Origin: Lentilactobacillus fungorum
Lineage (GTDB): Bacteria > Bacillota > Bacilli > Lactobacillales > Lactobacillaceae
Assembly (NCBI RefSeq): GCF_016860605.1
Contig: NZ_BNJR01000016.1
Coordinates: 310,001-374,000 of the forward strand
DNA: 64,000 nt
Reading direction: 5' to 3'
The position numbers and the translations under genes were made by a program. Positions 21,449 to 31,143 of this stretch are shown here, one piece after another. Under the pieces are notes generated by a model that saw only the letters and a list, made by a program, of their open reading frames with translations, did not search any database and was not told the DNA's origin. The number at the start of each line of letters is the position of its first letter. The first letter of the stretch is position 1.

Positions 21449-22911
21449 TGAATTATTTCAATGAGTCATTGACCACCATTCACAGTAGACTTGTTAACAA
21501 AGAAATAACTGCTAAGGAGTTAACTCAGCAGACTTTGGCAAACATTCAAAACGTCGATGGCGACATCAATGCTTTTCTAACGGTAGCAGACGAAGCAGCT
21601 GAAAAACAAGCTGCTCAAATTGATGAGGCGGGAATTGATGCTGACAACCCATTATCTGGGGTCCCGGTTGCCATTAAAGATAACATGCTAACTAAAGGGA
21701 TGAAGACAACTGCCGCTTCAAAAATTTTGGAGAACTTCACGCCAATGTTTGACGCCACAGCGGTTGAAAAATTGCGGAACTTAGGCACCATCAACGTTGG
21801 TAAGACGAACATGGACGAATTTGCCATGGGTGGGTCAACTGAAAATTCGGCGTTCAAGATTACTCATAATCCTTGGGATACGACAAAAGTGCCCGGCGGT
21901 TCATCAGGTGGTTCCGCTGCTGCGGTTGCCGCAGGAGAAGTATTGGCAGCTTTAGGATCAGATACGGGTGGTTCAATTCGCCAACCCGCTTCGTTTAACG
22001 GTGTTGTCGGCATGAAGCCCACGTATGGTCGGGTTTCTCGTTGGGGCCTGATTGCCTTTGGTTCTAGCTTGGATCAAATCGGCCCAATTACGCGAAACGT
22101 TCAGGATAACGCGACGGTTCTAAACGCCATTGCGGGTCATGATAGTCACGATTTGACGTCTTCGACCAAGGAAGTTCCCGACTTTACCAGTTCCCTTAAT
22201 AAGGGCGTTAGCGGCATGAGAATCGGGATTCCATCAGAATTTATGGCGCAAGGATTGGATGACGGTGTTAAACAGACGGTTTTAGCTGCTGCCGACGAGT
22301 TTAAAAAATTAGGCGCAACGGTGGAAGAAGTTTCCTTGCCACATACTAAATATGGGGTTGCGGCATACTACATTATTTCATCTTCTGAGGCATCATCTAA
22401 CCTACAACGATTTGATGGGATTCGTTATGGTCGAAGGGCTAAGGATGTTAAGAATCTCGAAGAGTTATATGTAAAGTCTCGTTCAGAAGGATTTGGCGAC
22501 GAGGTTAAGCGCCGGATTATGTTGGGAACCTTCTCGCTGTCAGCAGGATTTTACGATGCCTATTTCAAAAAGGCTGCGCAAGTTAGAACGTTGATGAACA
22601 ACGACTTTGCCAAGGTATTCAAAGACTTTGACTTAATTTTGGCACCAACTGCCCCAACCCCTGCTTATGGGATTGGTGAGGACGTTTCTGATCCAATGAC
22701 GATGTACATGAATGATGTCTTGACATTGCCGGTTAACTTGGCTGGCCTGCCTGGGATGTCGATTCCTGCCGGCTTTTCAAAGGGCCTGCCAGTCGGTGTT
22801 CAATTGATTGGCCGCCCATACGATGAGTTAACGGTTTACCAAGCGGGTAACGCTTTTGAACAAGACACTGATTTTAATCAACAAACACCAAAGTTGGGAG
22901 GTAACAACTAA
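21448..22911 (+). CDS. gatA: Glu-tRNA(Gln) amidotransferase subunit A
   Basis: GatA is the amidase subunit that releases ammonia from glutamine. The 487-residue product has the amidase signature with the Ser-cisSer-Lys triad: Lys in VPVAIKDNM, Ser in [12 protein letters not shown] and the nucleophile Ser in [10 protein letters not shown]. One-base overlaps with gatC and gatB indicate coupled translation. The presence of GatCAB implies indirect Gln-tRNA (and perhaps Asn-tRNA) charging. Confidence 0.98.
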   Translation: MNYFNESLTTIHSRLVNKEITAKELTQQTLANIQNVDGDINAFLTVADEAAEKQAAQIDEAGIDADNPLSGVPVAIKDNMLTKGMKTTAASKILENFTPMFDATAVEKLRNLGTINVGKTNMDEFAMGGSTENSAFKITHNPWDTTKVPGGSSGGSAAAVAAGEVLAALGSDTGGSIRQPASFNGVVGMKPTYGRVSRWGLIAFGSSLDQIGPITRNVQDNATVLNAIAGHDSHDLTSSTKEVPDFTSSLNKGVSGMRIGIPSEFMAQGLDDGVKQTVLAAADEFKKLGATVEEVSLPHTKYGVAAYYIISSSEASSNLQRFDGIRYGRRAKDVKNLEELYVKSRSEGFGDEVKRRIMLGTFSLSAGFYDAYFKKAAQVRTLMNNDFAKVFKDFDLILAPTAPTPAYGIGEDVSDPMTMYMNDVLTLPVNLAGLPGMSIPAGFSKGLPVGVQLIGRPYDELTVYQAGNAFEQDTDFNQQTPKLGGNN

Positions 22912-24332
22912 TGAATTTTGAAACAACAATTGGGCTTGAAGTACACGTTGAGTTAAAGACACATTCAAAAATTTTTAGTCCGTCTCCCGTAGAATTTGGT
23001 GATACCCCTAACGCTAATACAAACGTGATTGATTGGGGTTACCCGGGGGTTTTGCCCACTACTAATAAGGGGGTTGTCCACGATGGCATTATGGCTGGAT
23101 TAGCGCTGCATGCTCAGATCGAACCCACCCCTCACTTTGATCGAAAGAATTATTTCTACCCTGATAACCCAAAAGCTTACCAGATTACACAGTCTGAGAC
23201 ACCAATTGCCCATGATGGCTGGGTTGAAATTGAGGTTGATGGTCAAAAGAAAAAAATCGGGATTGCTGAAATGCATATTGAAGAAGATGCGGGTAAAAAT
23301 ACCCACGAGGCTGAGCATTCTTTCGTTGATTTAAACCGTCAAGGAACGCCGCTGATTGAAATTGTTTCTAAACCCGATATTGCTTCGGCTGACGAAGCCT
23401 ATGCTTATTTGGAACAATTACGACAAATTATTCAATTTACGGGGATTTCAGACGTCAAAATGGAGGAGGGCTCCATGCGGGTTGATACAAACATTTCGAT
23501 TCGCCCAGTTGGCCAAAAGGAATATGGTACTAAGGTCGAAATGAAAAACATCAACTCCTTTACTTACGTGAAGAAGAGCCTCCAGTATGAAGAACAACGT
23601 CAGCAACGAGAAATTATGTCTGGTGGCCGCATTCAACAGGAAACGCGTCGGTTTGATGAAACAACTGGTAAGACCGAACTGATGCGGGTTAAGGAAGGCT
23701 CTGATGATTATCGTTACTTCCCAGAACCAGATCTGCCTGTTTTGACAATTTCTCAAGATTGGATTGATCAGATCCAAAAGGAATTGCCAAAGCCACCTGC
23801 TGAGCGGCGGAAAGATTATGTCAATGAGTTGGGAATTACCGATTATGATGCCATGGTGATCACCCAGACCAAGGAAATGTCTGATTTCTTTGATGAGATG
23901 GTTCAAGCAGGTGCGGATGCTAAATTAGCTGCCAATTATCTTCAAGGGGACGTAAATGCCTACTTAAACGACAATCAAGTCGATTTGCAAAATACCAAGA
24001 TTACCCCAGATCATTTAGCAACAATGATCAAATTGATTAGCGACGGGACAATTTCTTCCAAGATGGCTAAGAAAGTCTTCAAAGCCATTACCAAGGGCGA
24101 AGAACCTAAGAAGTTTGTCGAAGAAAAGGGCATGATTCAATTATCAGACCCTGCTAAGCTGCAGCCAATCGTTGATGATGTTGTAGCCGCCAATCCCCAA
24201 TCGGTTGAAGATTTCCATAATGGTAAGGATCGGGCAATCGGTTTCTTGGTTGGTCAAATTATGAAACAGACGCATGGGAAAGCTAATCCTCAAGTGATTA
24301 ACAAAATGCTAAAGGAATCAATGAGTAAGTAA
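22911..24332 (+). CDS. gatB: Asp/Glu-tRNA amidotransferase subunit B
   Basis: GatB activates and transamidates the mischarged tRNA. The 473-residue product has the conserved kinase-like core ([47 protein letters not shown]) and the C-terminal helical YqeY-like tail. Its ATG overlaps the gatA stop by one base. dagK follows after 19 nt in the same direction. Confidence 0.98.
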   Translation: MNFETTIGLEVHVELKTHSKIFSPSPVEFGDTPNANTNVIDWGYPGVLPTTNKGVVHDGIMAGLALHAQIEPTPHFDRKNYFYPDNPKAYQITQSETPIAHDGWVEIEVDGQKKKIGIAEMHIEEDAGKNTHEAEHSFVDLNRQGTPLIEIVSKPDIASADEAYAYLEQLRQIIQFTGISDVKMEEGSMRVDTNISIRPVGQKEYGTKVEMKNINSFTYVKKSLQYEEQRQQREIMSGGRIQQETRRFDETTGKTELMRVKEGSDDYRYFPEPDLPVLTISQDWIDQIQKELPKPPAERRKDYVNELGITDYDAMVITQTKEMSDFFDEMVQAGADAKLAANYLQGDVNAYLNDNQVDLQNTKITPDHLATMIKLISDGTISSKMAKKVFKAITKGEEPKKFVEEKGMIQLSDPAKLQPIVDDVVAANPQSVEDFHNGKDRAIGFLVGQIMKQTHGKANPQVINKMLKESMSK

Positions 24333-24351
24333 ATAGAAAGTCAGGATTGTA

Positions 24352-25350
24352 ATGCGAAAACGGGCTAGGGTCATTTATAACCCCACTTCTGGAAGAGAGA
24401 TTCTCAAACAGAAGATGGTGGATATTTTAAATATTTTTGAACAAGCTGGTTATGAAACCAGCGCCTATGCGACGACCCCTGCAAAGGATTCCGCAAAAAA
24501 TGAAGCAAAACGGGCGGCTGAAGAGGGCTTTGATTTGGTTGTCGCGGCTGGCGGTGATGGCACCATTAATGAAGTTGTGAATGGCATTGCTCCGCTTAAA
24601 CGGCGACCAAAGATGGCGATCATTCCGGCGGGAACAACGAATGATTATGCTCGGGCACTGCACATCCCGCGTGAAGATCCGGTTGAAGCGGCTAAAATGG
24701 TGTTTAAAAAGCAAACGATTCGAATGGATATTGGCAAAGCCGGCGATAATTATTTTATTAATATTGCTGCCGGTGGGCTGCTCACGGAACTAACTTATGA
24801 TGTCCCATCCGATCTTAAAACGATCTTCGGTTATTTGGCTTATTTGGTTAAAGGCGCCGAACTATTACCACGAATCAAACCAATTGAGATGGATTTAAAA
24901 TATGATGGTGGTGAGTTTAAGGGAAAGGCGTCCATGTTCTTTTTGGCCCTGACAAATTCCGTTGGTGGCTTTGAACAGATTGTACCGGACGCTTCCTTAG
25001 ATGACGGTAAGTTTACGTTGATTATTGTCAAAACAAGTAACTTGGTCGAAATTCTCCACCTAGCTTCTAAAGTTTTAAATGGTGGCAAACACGTTGATGA
25101 TCCACGGATTATTTATAAGAAGGTTCGTAAAGTGACTGCTAAGCCAGTTAATGATCGGATGCAGATTAATCTTGACGGGGAATATGGTGGTGACGCGCCG
25201 ATGACCTTTGTGGATTTAAAACAGCATATCGAGATTTTTGCGAATACGGATGAAATTCCGGATCGGGCATACTCGGATGCTAACGATGAAATTCGTGAGG
25301 TCGAAGAAAACTTCGTCAAAGGCGTTGACAAACTGCCTGATAAGGAATAA
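24352..25350 (+). CDS. dagK: diacylglycerol kinase, soluble type
   Basis: This DagK phosphorylates diacylglycerol released during lipoteichoic acid synthesis, returning it to phospholipid synthesis. The 332-residue product has the nucleotide motif GGDGTINEVVNG, the family N-terminus RARVIYNPTSGRE and the PAGTTNDYARALHIP segment. It is in the position next to gatB and before the rlmCD-type gene that is usual in lactobacilli. The ribosome binding site is weak (CAGG), so coupling with gatB is likely. A terminator follows 18 nt downstream. Confidence 0.93.
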   Translation: MRKRARVIYNPTSGREILKQKMVDILNIFEQAGYETSAYATTPAKDSAKNEAKRAAEEGFDLVVAAGGDGTINEVVNGIAPLKRRPKMAIIPAGTTNDYARALHIPREDPVEAAKMVFKKQTIRMDIGKAGDNYFINIAAGGLLTELTYDVPSDLKTIFGYLAYLVKGAELLPRIKPIEMDLKYDGGEFKGKASMFFLALTNSVGGFEQIVPDASLDDGKFTLIIVKTSNLVEILHLASKVLNGGKHVDDPRIIYKKVRKVTAKPVNDRMQINLDGEYGGDAPMTFVDLKQHIEIFANTDEIPDRAYSDANDEIREVEENFVKGVDKLPDKE

Positions 25351-25368
25351 GTTTATATGATATGTATG

Positions 25369-25406
25369 AATTGCGTTACGATGCTTTCGTTTCGCAATTT
25401 TTATTT
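25369..25406 (+). terminator. terminator of the gat-dagK operon
   Basis: AATTGCG (25369-25375) pairs with CGCAATT (25393-25399) and ACGA pairs with TCGT inside, followed by TTTATTT. Confidence 0.8.
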
Positions 25407-25410
25407 CTAT

Positions 25411-25419
25411 TGATATAAT
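25411..25419 (+). promoter_or_regulatory. extended -10 promoter of rlmCD
   Basis: TGATATAAT is a perfect extended -10. A weak -35-like TTCGCA lies 17 nt upstream at 25391-25396, inside the preceding terminator stem. Confidence 0.65.
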
Positions 25420-25425
25420 GAATCA

Positions 25426-25573
25426 AGCAAAGTAGTGGCGTTCGCCAAATAGGCGGGCCTTTTATGGTTGTTGAAATGTAGGCGTACTGGTGTAACGCCC
25501 TGACTGAGGGGGTTGCTTAGGTAATGCTGGGATTGCTTTGTCTGACGGTTTGAGAATTAATAAGGGTGACTAA
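25426..25573 (+). ncRNA. structured leader upstream of the 23S rRNA methyltransferase gene
   Basis: The predicted leader of about 145 nt holds several hairpins: GGC-GTTC-GCC (25437-25446), GGCGT pairing with ACGCC (25481-25498) and CCCT pairing with AGGG (25498-25510). A '23S-methyl' RNA motif is known in Lactobacillales upstream of this gene class, and the position fits. The stretch 25444-25483 is also closely similar to the fabG-fabF intergenic repeat at 40871-40911, so it may instead or also be a dispersed repeat. The family call is not proven. Confidence 0.5.
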
Positions 25574-26941
25574 ATGAAAACAATTGCACCAGTAACTAAG
25601 AATGAAACTTATACAGTTGATATTTCGGATTTAACTTATCAGGGATTGGGCGTCGCTAAAATTGATGATTTTCCAATCTTTATTGAAGATGCCTTACCAA
25701 CTGAGAATATTGTGATGAAAGTCATTAAGGTGAAGAAGAACTTTGCCTTTGGCCGCGTCATCAAAATCAATCAAAAGAGCCCGGATCGAGTTGAGTTGGT
25801 TGATAAGTCCTATACGCAAACGGGGATTGCCCCGCTACAACATCTAAAATATGATGCGCAACTTGAATTTAAGCGGCATCAAATTGAAGAAGACTTTAAG
25901 AAATTAAAGCTTGACGTTGAAGTGGCGCCAACGATTGGCATGCAGAAGCCTTATCAATATCGCAATAAGGCTCAAATCCCCGTTCGGCTGGTGAATGGGG
26001 AACTGCAGACCGGTTTCTACCGGAAGCACTCCCATGACTTGATCCCCATTGAGGATTTCTATATTCAAGATCCTAAAATTGATCAAGCTATTGTGCTTAT
26101 TCGTGATATTCTTCGCAAGTATCGACTAAAGCCTTACGATGAACGTACTAATGGTGGCGTTATTCGAAACATTATGGTTCGCCGTGGCCATTACTCACAC
26201 CAAATGATGGTGGTTTTAATCACTCGGACGGAAAAACTACCAAGTCGTCAAGAGATTGTTGCCGAAATCACAAAAGCCTTACCTGAAGTGAAGAGTATTG
26301 TCCAAAATATTAATCCCAAGAAGACAAATGCCTTGATGGGAAAAGAAAATAAAGTTTTAGCTGGTCAAGAGACGATTGAAGATACCTTGCTGGGCTTAAA
26401 GTTTGACATTTCGGCCAATTCATTTTATCAAGTAAATCCAATCCAAACGGAGAAGCTCTATGAGTTAGCAATTAAGAAAGCCGAGTTGTCTGCGGACGAT
26501 ATTGTGATTGACGCCTACTGTGGGATTGGCACGATTTCACTGCCAATGGCTAAGGTTGCTAAACGGGTCTATGGAGTTGAAGTGGTCGCAGAAGCGGTTG
26601 AAGATGCCAAGCGAAATGCCCAAATCAACCATTTGGATAACGTTGACTTTGTGGCCGGATACGCTGAAGATCAGATGGCCAAATGGCAGGCAGACGGTCT
26701 AAAGCCGGATGTTATTGTTGTTGACCCGCCAAGAAAGGGGCTGGCCGCTTCTTTAATTGAGAGTGTTGTCAAAATGCAGCCGAAACGGGTGGTTTACGTT
26801 TCTTGTAACCCGGCAACGCTGGCTAGGGATGCCAAGTTATTTAGTGAGCAAGGCTATCAAATTAATCAGCCAATTCAACCGGTTGACCAGTTCCCACAAA
26901 CGGTTCACGTTGAATCAGTTACGGTATTCAATCAACAGTAG
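25574..26941 (+). CDS. rlmD: 23S rRNA (uracil-5-)-methyltransferase, RlmCD type
   Basis: This enzyme makes m5U in 23S rRNA (U747 and U1939 in the dual-specificity RlmCD). The 455-residue product has an N-terminal TRAM domain (about 8-65), a central RNA-binding part, and the methyltransferase core with DAYCGIGTISLPMA, DPPRKG and the nucleophile Cys in YVSCNPATLARD. The iron-sulfur cysteines of E. coli RumA are absent, as is usual in the Gram-positive RlmCD group. Whether both sites are modified cannot be read from sequence. It is transcribed alone, from the extended -10 to the terminator at 26952. Confidence 0.9.
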   Translation: MKTIAPVTKNETYTVDISDLTYQGLGVAKIDDFPIFIEDALPTENIVMKVIKVKKNFAFGRVIKINQKSPDRVELVDKSYTQTGIAPLQHLKYDAQLEFKRHQIEEDFKKLKLDVEVAPTIGMQKPYQYRNKAQIPVRLVNGELQTGFYRKHSHDLIPIEDFYIQDPKIDQAIVLIRDILRKYRLKPYDERTNGGVIRNIMVRRGHYSHQMMVVLITRTEKLPSRQEIVAEITKALPEVKSIVQNINPKKTNALMGKENKVLAGQETIEDTLLGLKFDISANSFYQVNPIQTEKLYELAIKKAELSADDIVIDAYCGIGTISLPMAKVAKRVYGVEVVAEAVEDAKRNAQINHLDNVDFVAGYAEDQMAKWQADGLKPDVIVVDPPRKGLAASLIESVVKMQPKRVVYVSCNPATLARDAKLFSEQGYQINQPIQPVDQFPQTVHVESVTVFNQQ

Positions 26942-26951
26942 CGCCTGAAAG

Positions 26952-26990
26952 GCAATCCGTCTTGAACAAATGAGATCGGATTGCTTTTTT
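26952..26990 (+). terminator. terminator of the rlmCD gene
   Basis: GCAATCCG (26952-26959) pairs with CGGATTGC (26977-26984), followed by six T. Confidence 0.88.
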
Positions 26991-27073
26991 CGTATCGCTG
27001 TCATGGATTGTCGAATTAGCTTAACCTAACTAAGCCATTAGCTTCAATTATTATTAGAAATGGAGTAACTTGC

Positions 27074-27607
27074 ATGACGCAAATTAAATTTGAATATGCG
27101 CAGCCAAATGATTTACCCAAAATTGTTGAAATTTATAACGAAATTATTCCCAGTCGATTGGCAACTGCTGATTTGGTGCCAGTTTCAGTCGCTTCAAGAC
27201 AAGCGTGGTTTCAGGCTTTTAATCATGATCGACGACCAATTTGGGTGATCAAAGCTGACCAAACAATTGTCGGCTGGGTCGGCCTGGAATCCTTTTATGG
27301 GCGGCCTGCTTATCAGCACACTGCTGAAATTAGCATTTACCTTGATAAGAATTATCGCCGCCATCAATTGGGTCAACAAGCACTTGAATACGTTCGCACG
27401 CAATTAAGAAGGCTCAACCTTGATACGCTGGTTGCTTTTGTATTTAGCCATAACCTCCCCAGCCAAAAACTGTTTAAGAAAAATGGCTTTGAAAAATGGG
27501 GCCATCTACCTGACGTGGCGTTGATGGATGACCAGCGCCGTAGTTTGGATATTCTTGGCCGCCACTTTGGCAACTTAATAAACGATGCCGAGCCAGTGGT
27601 TAAATAA
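27074..27607 (+). CDS. GNAT family N-acetyltransferase (phosphinothricin acetyltransferase-like)
   Basis: The 177-residue product has the GNAT fold of the PAT/Bar subgroup: an N-terminal ANDLPKI/VEIYNE-type start (PNDLPKIVEIYNEIIPSR), then the core beta strand and acetyl-CoA loop AEISIYLDKNYRRHQLGQQA, and the C-terminal NLPSQKLFKKNGFEKWG. The acetyl-CoA loop reads RRHQLG, with Gln where the R-x-x-G-x-G motif usually has its first Gly. The substrate is unknown; such proteins often acetylate amino-acid analogues. GGAGTAA precedes the ATG. It stands alone. Confidence 0.8.
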   Translation: MTQIKFEYAQPNDLPKIVEIYNEIIPSRLATADLVPVSVASRQAWFQAFNHDRRPIWVIKADQTIVGWVGLESFYGRPAYQHTAEISIYLDKNYRRHQLGQQALEYVRTQLRRLNLDTLVAFVFSHNLPSQKLFKKNGFEKWGHLPDVALMDDQRRSLDILGRHFGNLINDAEPVVK

Positions 27608-27777
27608 TTTGTCAAAAAAATAATTTTAGAGCTGCTAGTGCCCGTGCTTATAGGGGTTAGTCGAATTTAGCCAATAAAATTGGCCACGGTCGTCAGTAGT
27701 TGACCCAATCCTTATAATGACAATGATTGGTCGTTAAAATAATTGGTAAACTTCAAATTTGCAATCATTCAACTTAT
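27608..27777 (+). other. non-coding gap before the glycine-betaine operon
   Basis: There is no supportable ORF. It contains a short perfect hairpin, GCCAAT-aaa-ATTGGC (about 27672-27686), without a T-run. The rest is A/T-rich with no recognisable element up to the opu promoter at 27778. Confidence 0.4.
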
Positions 27778-27806
27778 TTGAAACAAGTCAATATTTTTGT
27801 TATGGT
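27778..27806 (+). promoter_or_regulatory. promoter of the glycine-betaine transporter operon
   Basis: TTGAAA (27778-27783) and TATGGT (27801-27806) are separated by 17 nt, giving a leader of about 90 nt. Confidence 0.55.
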
Positions 27807-27830
27807 TTTAAGAGTAATTTTTTTATTAGA

Positions 27831-27860
27831 TGGCACGGCCTTTCGGAAGTGTCATTTTTA
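27831..27860 (+). terminator. terminator-like hairpin inside the opu leader
   Basis: TGGCAC (27831-27836) pairs with GTGTCA (27849-27854) with one G-T pair, and CC pairs with GG inside, followed by TTTTTA. It lies between the promoter and the first gene, 44 nt before its ATG, so it could work as an attenuator. Confidence 0.55.
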
Positions 27861-27903
27861 ATTTCTTGAACGATTAACGGAAACAATTGATAAGGAGGGG
27901 CAC

Positions 27904-29103
27904 ATGACAGCAAAATTACAAGTGCGACATCTTACCAAAATCTTTGGTCGCAGAATTGCGCGGGCTGAGGAATTAATCAAGGCAGGTAGGACAAAGGCCG
28001 AAATCCTAAAATCGGCAGGCGCCACGGTTGGTGTAAGTGATGCTAACTTTGAAGTTAATGACGGAGAAATCTTTGTGATTATGGGATTATCGGGTAGCGG
28101 CAAATCAACGATGATTCGAATGATTAACCGGCTGATTGAACCCACTTCAGGAGAGATCCTCATTGATGGTAAAAATCTTACGTCACTGAACAAAAAAGAA
28201 TTATTAAACGTTCGGCGAAATAAAATGAGCATGGTATTTCAAAATTTTGCACTATTTCCTAACCGAACGATTATTGAAAACACGGCTTATGGATTGGAGA
28301 TCAAAGGTGTTGATAAAGATGAGCGCCATCAAAAAGCTCACGAAGCCTTGGAATTAGTTGGTCTTCACGGATATGATAATCAATACCCAACCCAATTATC
28401 TGGTGGTATGCAGCAACGGGTTGGCTTGGCACGAGCGTTAGCCAATAATTCGGAGATTCTCCTCATGGATGAAGCGTTTTCTGCTTTGGATCCTTTGAAT
28501 CGAAAGGATATGCAGGATGAGTTGTTGGATTTACAAGAAAACCTGCACAAAACGATTGTCTTTATTTCTCATGATCTAAACGAAGCCCTAAGAATTGGTG
28601 ATCGGATTATGATTATGAAAGATGGGGTTATCGTCCAGACTGGGACACCAGAAGAAATCTTGACGCAACCAGCCGATGACTATGTCGAGAAATTTATTGA
28701 AGACGTGGATCGAACCAAGGTCTTAACGGCAGCTAACGTGATGATCCGACCAAGTTATGTCAACATCGACAAGGATGGTCCACGGATCGCGATGCGCCGG
28801 ATGGTCGAAAACGAAATTTCATCACTGTACGTGGTCAATAGCAAGCGCGAATTTGTTGGCGTTGTGGATGCCAGCCACGTGATGGGCTTAATCAAGAAGA
28901 AAGAGCGCCAATTAAACTCGGTTATTCAAACAAACGTCCCAACGACGGCTCCTGATACGCCGATTACTGAAATTATGGATAAAATTTCATCGACGCCAAT
29001 TCCATATGCGGTTATTGATGATCAAAATCATTTATTGGGAATTATTATTAGGGGTGCTGTTCTTGGTGCCATTTCTGGAAATGAGGTGAACGAAGATGCC
29101 TAA
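27904..29103 (+). CDS. opuAA: glycine betaine/proline ABC transporter ATP-binding protein
   Basis: This is the ATPase of an osmoprotectant importer. The 399-residue product has Walker A GLSGSGKST, the Q-loop VFQNFALFPNRT, signature QLSGGMQQR and Walker B ILLMDEAFSALDP. Two C-terminal CBS domains follow (about 275-335 and 340-395), which in OpuA-type ATPases sense ionic strength or c-di-AMP. AAGGAGGGG precedes ATG 27904. It overlaps the permease gene by 8 nt. Confidence 0.94.
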   Translation: MTAKLQVRHLTKIFGRRIARAEELIKAGRTKAEILKSAGATVGVSDANFEVNDGEIFVIMGLSGSGKSTMIRMINRLIEPTSGEILIDGKNLTSLNKKELLNVRRNKMSMVFQNFALFPNRTIIENTAYGLEIKGVDKDERHQKAHEALELVGLHGYDNQYPTQLSGGMQQRVGLARALANNSEILLMDEAFSALDPLNRKDMQDELLDLQENLHKTIVFISHDLNEALRIGDRIMIMKDGVIVQTGTPEEILTQPADDYVEKFIEDVDRTKVLTAANVMIRPSYVNIDKDGPRIAMRRMVENEISSLYVVNSKREFVGVVDASHVMGLIKKKERQLNSVIQTNVPTTAPDTPITEIMDKISSTPIPYAVIDDQNHLLGIIIRGAVLGAISGNEVNEDA

Positions 29104-29947
29104 CATACCACAATTGCCAGTTTCAAGCTGGATTGATAAGTTAGTTGATTGGCTTGCCAGCTTTGAAGGCTTCTTTAATGGTGTTACCAACTTTATTGGT
29201 GGCATTATCAATGGCTTTCAGTGGGTCTTTGATTTATTGCCAATTTGGTTATTTATGATTTTGGTCGTTGGCGGCACTTACTGGCTGAATCGAAAAACTA
29301 AGCACTGGGGCCTGATTGCGTTTGAAATTGTGGGGCTCCTCTATATTTGGAACCAAGGATTTTGGCGTGATATGACTCAAACGTTGACCCTGGTGTTAAC
29401 GTCGAGTTTAATTGCTTTGGTGATTGGCGTGCCCCTTGGAATTTGGATGGGCAAGTCAAAGGTCTTCGAAACAATTAACAAGCCGGTTTTGGACTTTATG
29501 CAGACGATGCCAGCCTTTGTTTATTTGATTCCTGCAGTCGCTTTTTTTGGTATCGGCATGGTTCCTGGGGTGATTGCGTCAGTTATTTTCGCAATGCCAC
29601 CAACTATTCGAATGACTGATTTGGGGATCCGCCAAGTACCCGCCGATTTGATTGAAGCGGCTGATTCGTACGGGTCAACTTCTTGGCAAAAATTGTTTAA
29701 AGTTCAATTGCCGCTGGCTAAGTCGACGTTAATGGCCGGCGTTAACCAAAGTATGATGTTATCGTTATCAATGGTTGTGATTGCTTCGATGATCGGCGCG
29801 ATGGGGCTTGGAAATAAGGTCTACTTTGCGGTTGGTCGAAATGACGCTGGTGGTGGCTTTGCTGCTGGCTTGGCAATTGTGATCTTAGCGATTATCTTAG
29901 ATCGAATTACGCAAGCAATTAATCGCAGCAAGATCCCTAAGTCATAG
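29096..29947 (+). CDS. opuAB: glycine betaine/proline ABC transporter permease
   Basis: This is the membrane subunit. The 283-residue product has about six to seven hydrophobic segments and the coupling-loop motif EAADSYGSTSWQKLFKVQLP (the EAA loop) that contacts the ATPase. VLTSSLIALVIGVPLGIWMG is typical of the OpuAB/ProW family. Unlike OpuABC of Lactococcus, permease and binding protein are separate genes. It lies 12 nt before the binding protein. Confidence 0.94.
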   Translation: MPNIPQLPVSSWIDKLVDWLASFEGFFNGVTNFIGGIINGFQWVFDLLPIWLFMILVVGGTYWLNRKTKHWGLIAFEIVGLLYIWNQGFWRDMTQTLTLVLTSSLIALVIGVPLGIWMGKSKVFETINKPVLDFMQTMPAFVYLIPAVAFFGIGMVPGVIASVIFAMPPTIRMTDLGIRQVPADLIEAADSYGSTSWQKLFKVQLPLAKSTLMAGVNQSMMLSLSMVVIASMIGAMGLGNKVYFAVGRNDAGGGFAAGLAIVILAIILDRITQAINRSKIPKS

Positions 29948-29959
29948 AAGGGGGTTCCT

Positions 29960-30865
29960 ATGAAAAAACGAATAACCCAAGTGATACTGCTTGTTTCGAT
30001 GGTTCTGTCGGTCTTCATTCTGTCTGGCTGTTCTAGTCAGATGGCTAAGTACAATCCTAAGCAAAGCGTTGGTAAACAAATTAACTATACAATTACTGGT
30101 GTCGAAGCTGGGGCTGGAATCATGTCAAGCACGCAAAAAGCGATGAAAGCATATGGTCTCACTAATGCGAAGTGGCAGTTACAGACTAGTTCAACGGCAG
30201 CGATGACCAGTACTCTTGGTAAGGCAATTAAGAATCGGCAACCGATTGTTGTGACCGGCTGGACACCTCACTGGATGTTTACGAAATACAAATTAAAGTT
30301 TTTAAAAGATCCTAAGAACGTCTATGGTGGTGCCGAGAATATTCATACGATCGTGCGTAAAGGGCTCAAGAAAGATAAGCCGCAAGCTTATGACTTATTG
30401 AACCGGTTTAACTGGCGGCCAGACCAAATGTCAAATGTGATGCTAAAGGTTAATAACGGCGAGGACCCGCACCAAGCTGCTAACGACTGGATTAAACAAA
30501 ATCAAAAGCAGGTTGATTCATGGACCAAAGGAATTAAACACGTTCATGGCCAATCTATCAAATTAACCTACGTTGCTTGGGACTCAGAGATTGCCTCTAC
30601 TAACGTGGTGGCCAATGTTTTACGATCCCTAGGCTACAAGGTGACCATTCAGGCTATGGAAGTTCAGCCATTGTGGGCCTCGATTGCCACTAAAGCCGCT
30701 GATGGGATGGTAAGTGCTTGGTTGCCCAATACTCAAGGGCTATATTATAAAGATTATAAAGGTAAGTTTGATGATCTGGGTGTCAATCTTAAGGGCGCTA
30801 AAGTTGGCTTAGCTGTGCCAACCTATATGAAGAACGTCAACTCAATTGATGATTTGAAAAAGTGA
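29960..30865 (+). CDS. opuAC: glycine betaine-binding lipoprotein
   Basis: This is the extracellular solute receptor of the transporter. The 301-residue product has a signal peptide with the lipobox LSGC (Cys24) and the OpuAC domain. Aromatic residues that would cage the quaternary ammonium are visible in TGWTPHWMFTKY, in TYVAWDSEIAST and in the QPLWASIATKAADG segment. AAGGGGGT precedes ATG 29960. It is the last gene of the operon. Confidence 0.92.
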   Translation: MKKRITQVILLVSMVLSVFILSGCSSQMAKYNPKQSVGKQINYTITGVEAGAGIMSSTQKAMKAYGLTNAKWQLQTSSTAAMTSTLGKAIKNRQPIVVTGWTPHWMFTKYKLKFLKDPKNVYGGAENIHTIVRKGLKKDKPQAYDLLNRFNWRPDQMSNVMLKVNNGEDPHQAANDWIKQNQKQVDSWTKGIKHVHGQSIKLTYVAWDSEIASTNVVANVLRSLGYKVTIQAMEVQPLWASIATKAADGMVSAWLPNTQGLYYKDYKGKFDDLGVNLKGAKVGLAVPTYMKNVNSIDDLKK

Positions 30866-31116
30866 GTAAAACCAGCTCCCAAAAAGCGTAATTTGACTTT
30901 TTGGAGCCATCAAAATAGCAACTTGCTCAAGCAGAAATTCTTGGAATGTGAAGATTTTTGCGTAGTATGCTTCAACGGATTTTTTGCCGGACGCAATTGG
31001 CTTATCGTTAGAGGCTGCTAGGTTACTAAATTACAATAGACCAACCAAACGAATGTGTTGTTAAAGCAGGCACAGATCAGTTTAGTTGGTCTATTTATTA
31101 TGTACATTTTTTCACA
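30866..31116 (+). other. non-coding region after opuAC with hairpins and a degraded repeat
   Basis: There is no supportable gene. GCTCC-C-AAAAAG (30875-30886) pairs with CTTTTT-GGAGC (30897-30907). From about 30917 to 30985 lies a degraded copy of the dispersed hairpin element (CAGAAATTCTTGG ... GATTTTTG). AATAGACCAAC (31035-31045) pairs perfectly with GTTGGTCTATT (31085-31095), with AAAC/GTTT inside, followed by TATTATG. One or both strong stems probably end the opu transcript. Confidence 0.55.
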
Positions 31117-31138
31117 TTGATGAACATTATTTCATCAA
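31117..31138 (+). promoter_or_regulatory. palindromic operator upstream of the deo promoter
   Basis: TTGATGAA (31117-31124) and TTCATCAA (31131-31138) form a perfect 8+8 inverted repeat with a 6-nt spacer, ending 5 nt before the -35 box. It is a good candidate binding site for the SorC/DeoR-type regulator encoded at 34261. Confidence 0.6.
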
Positions 31139-31143
31139 ATATC

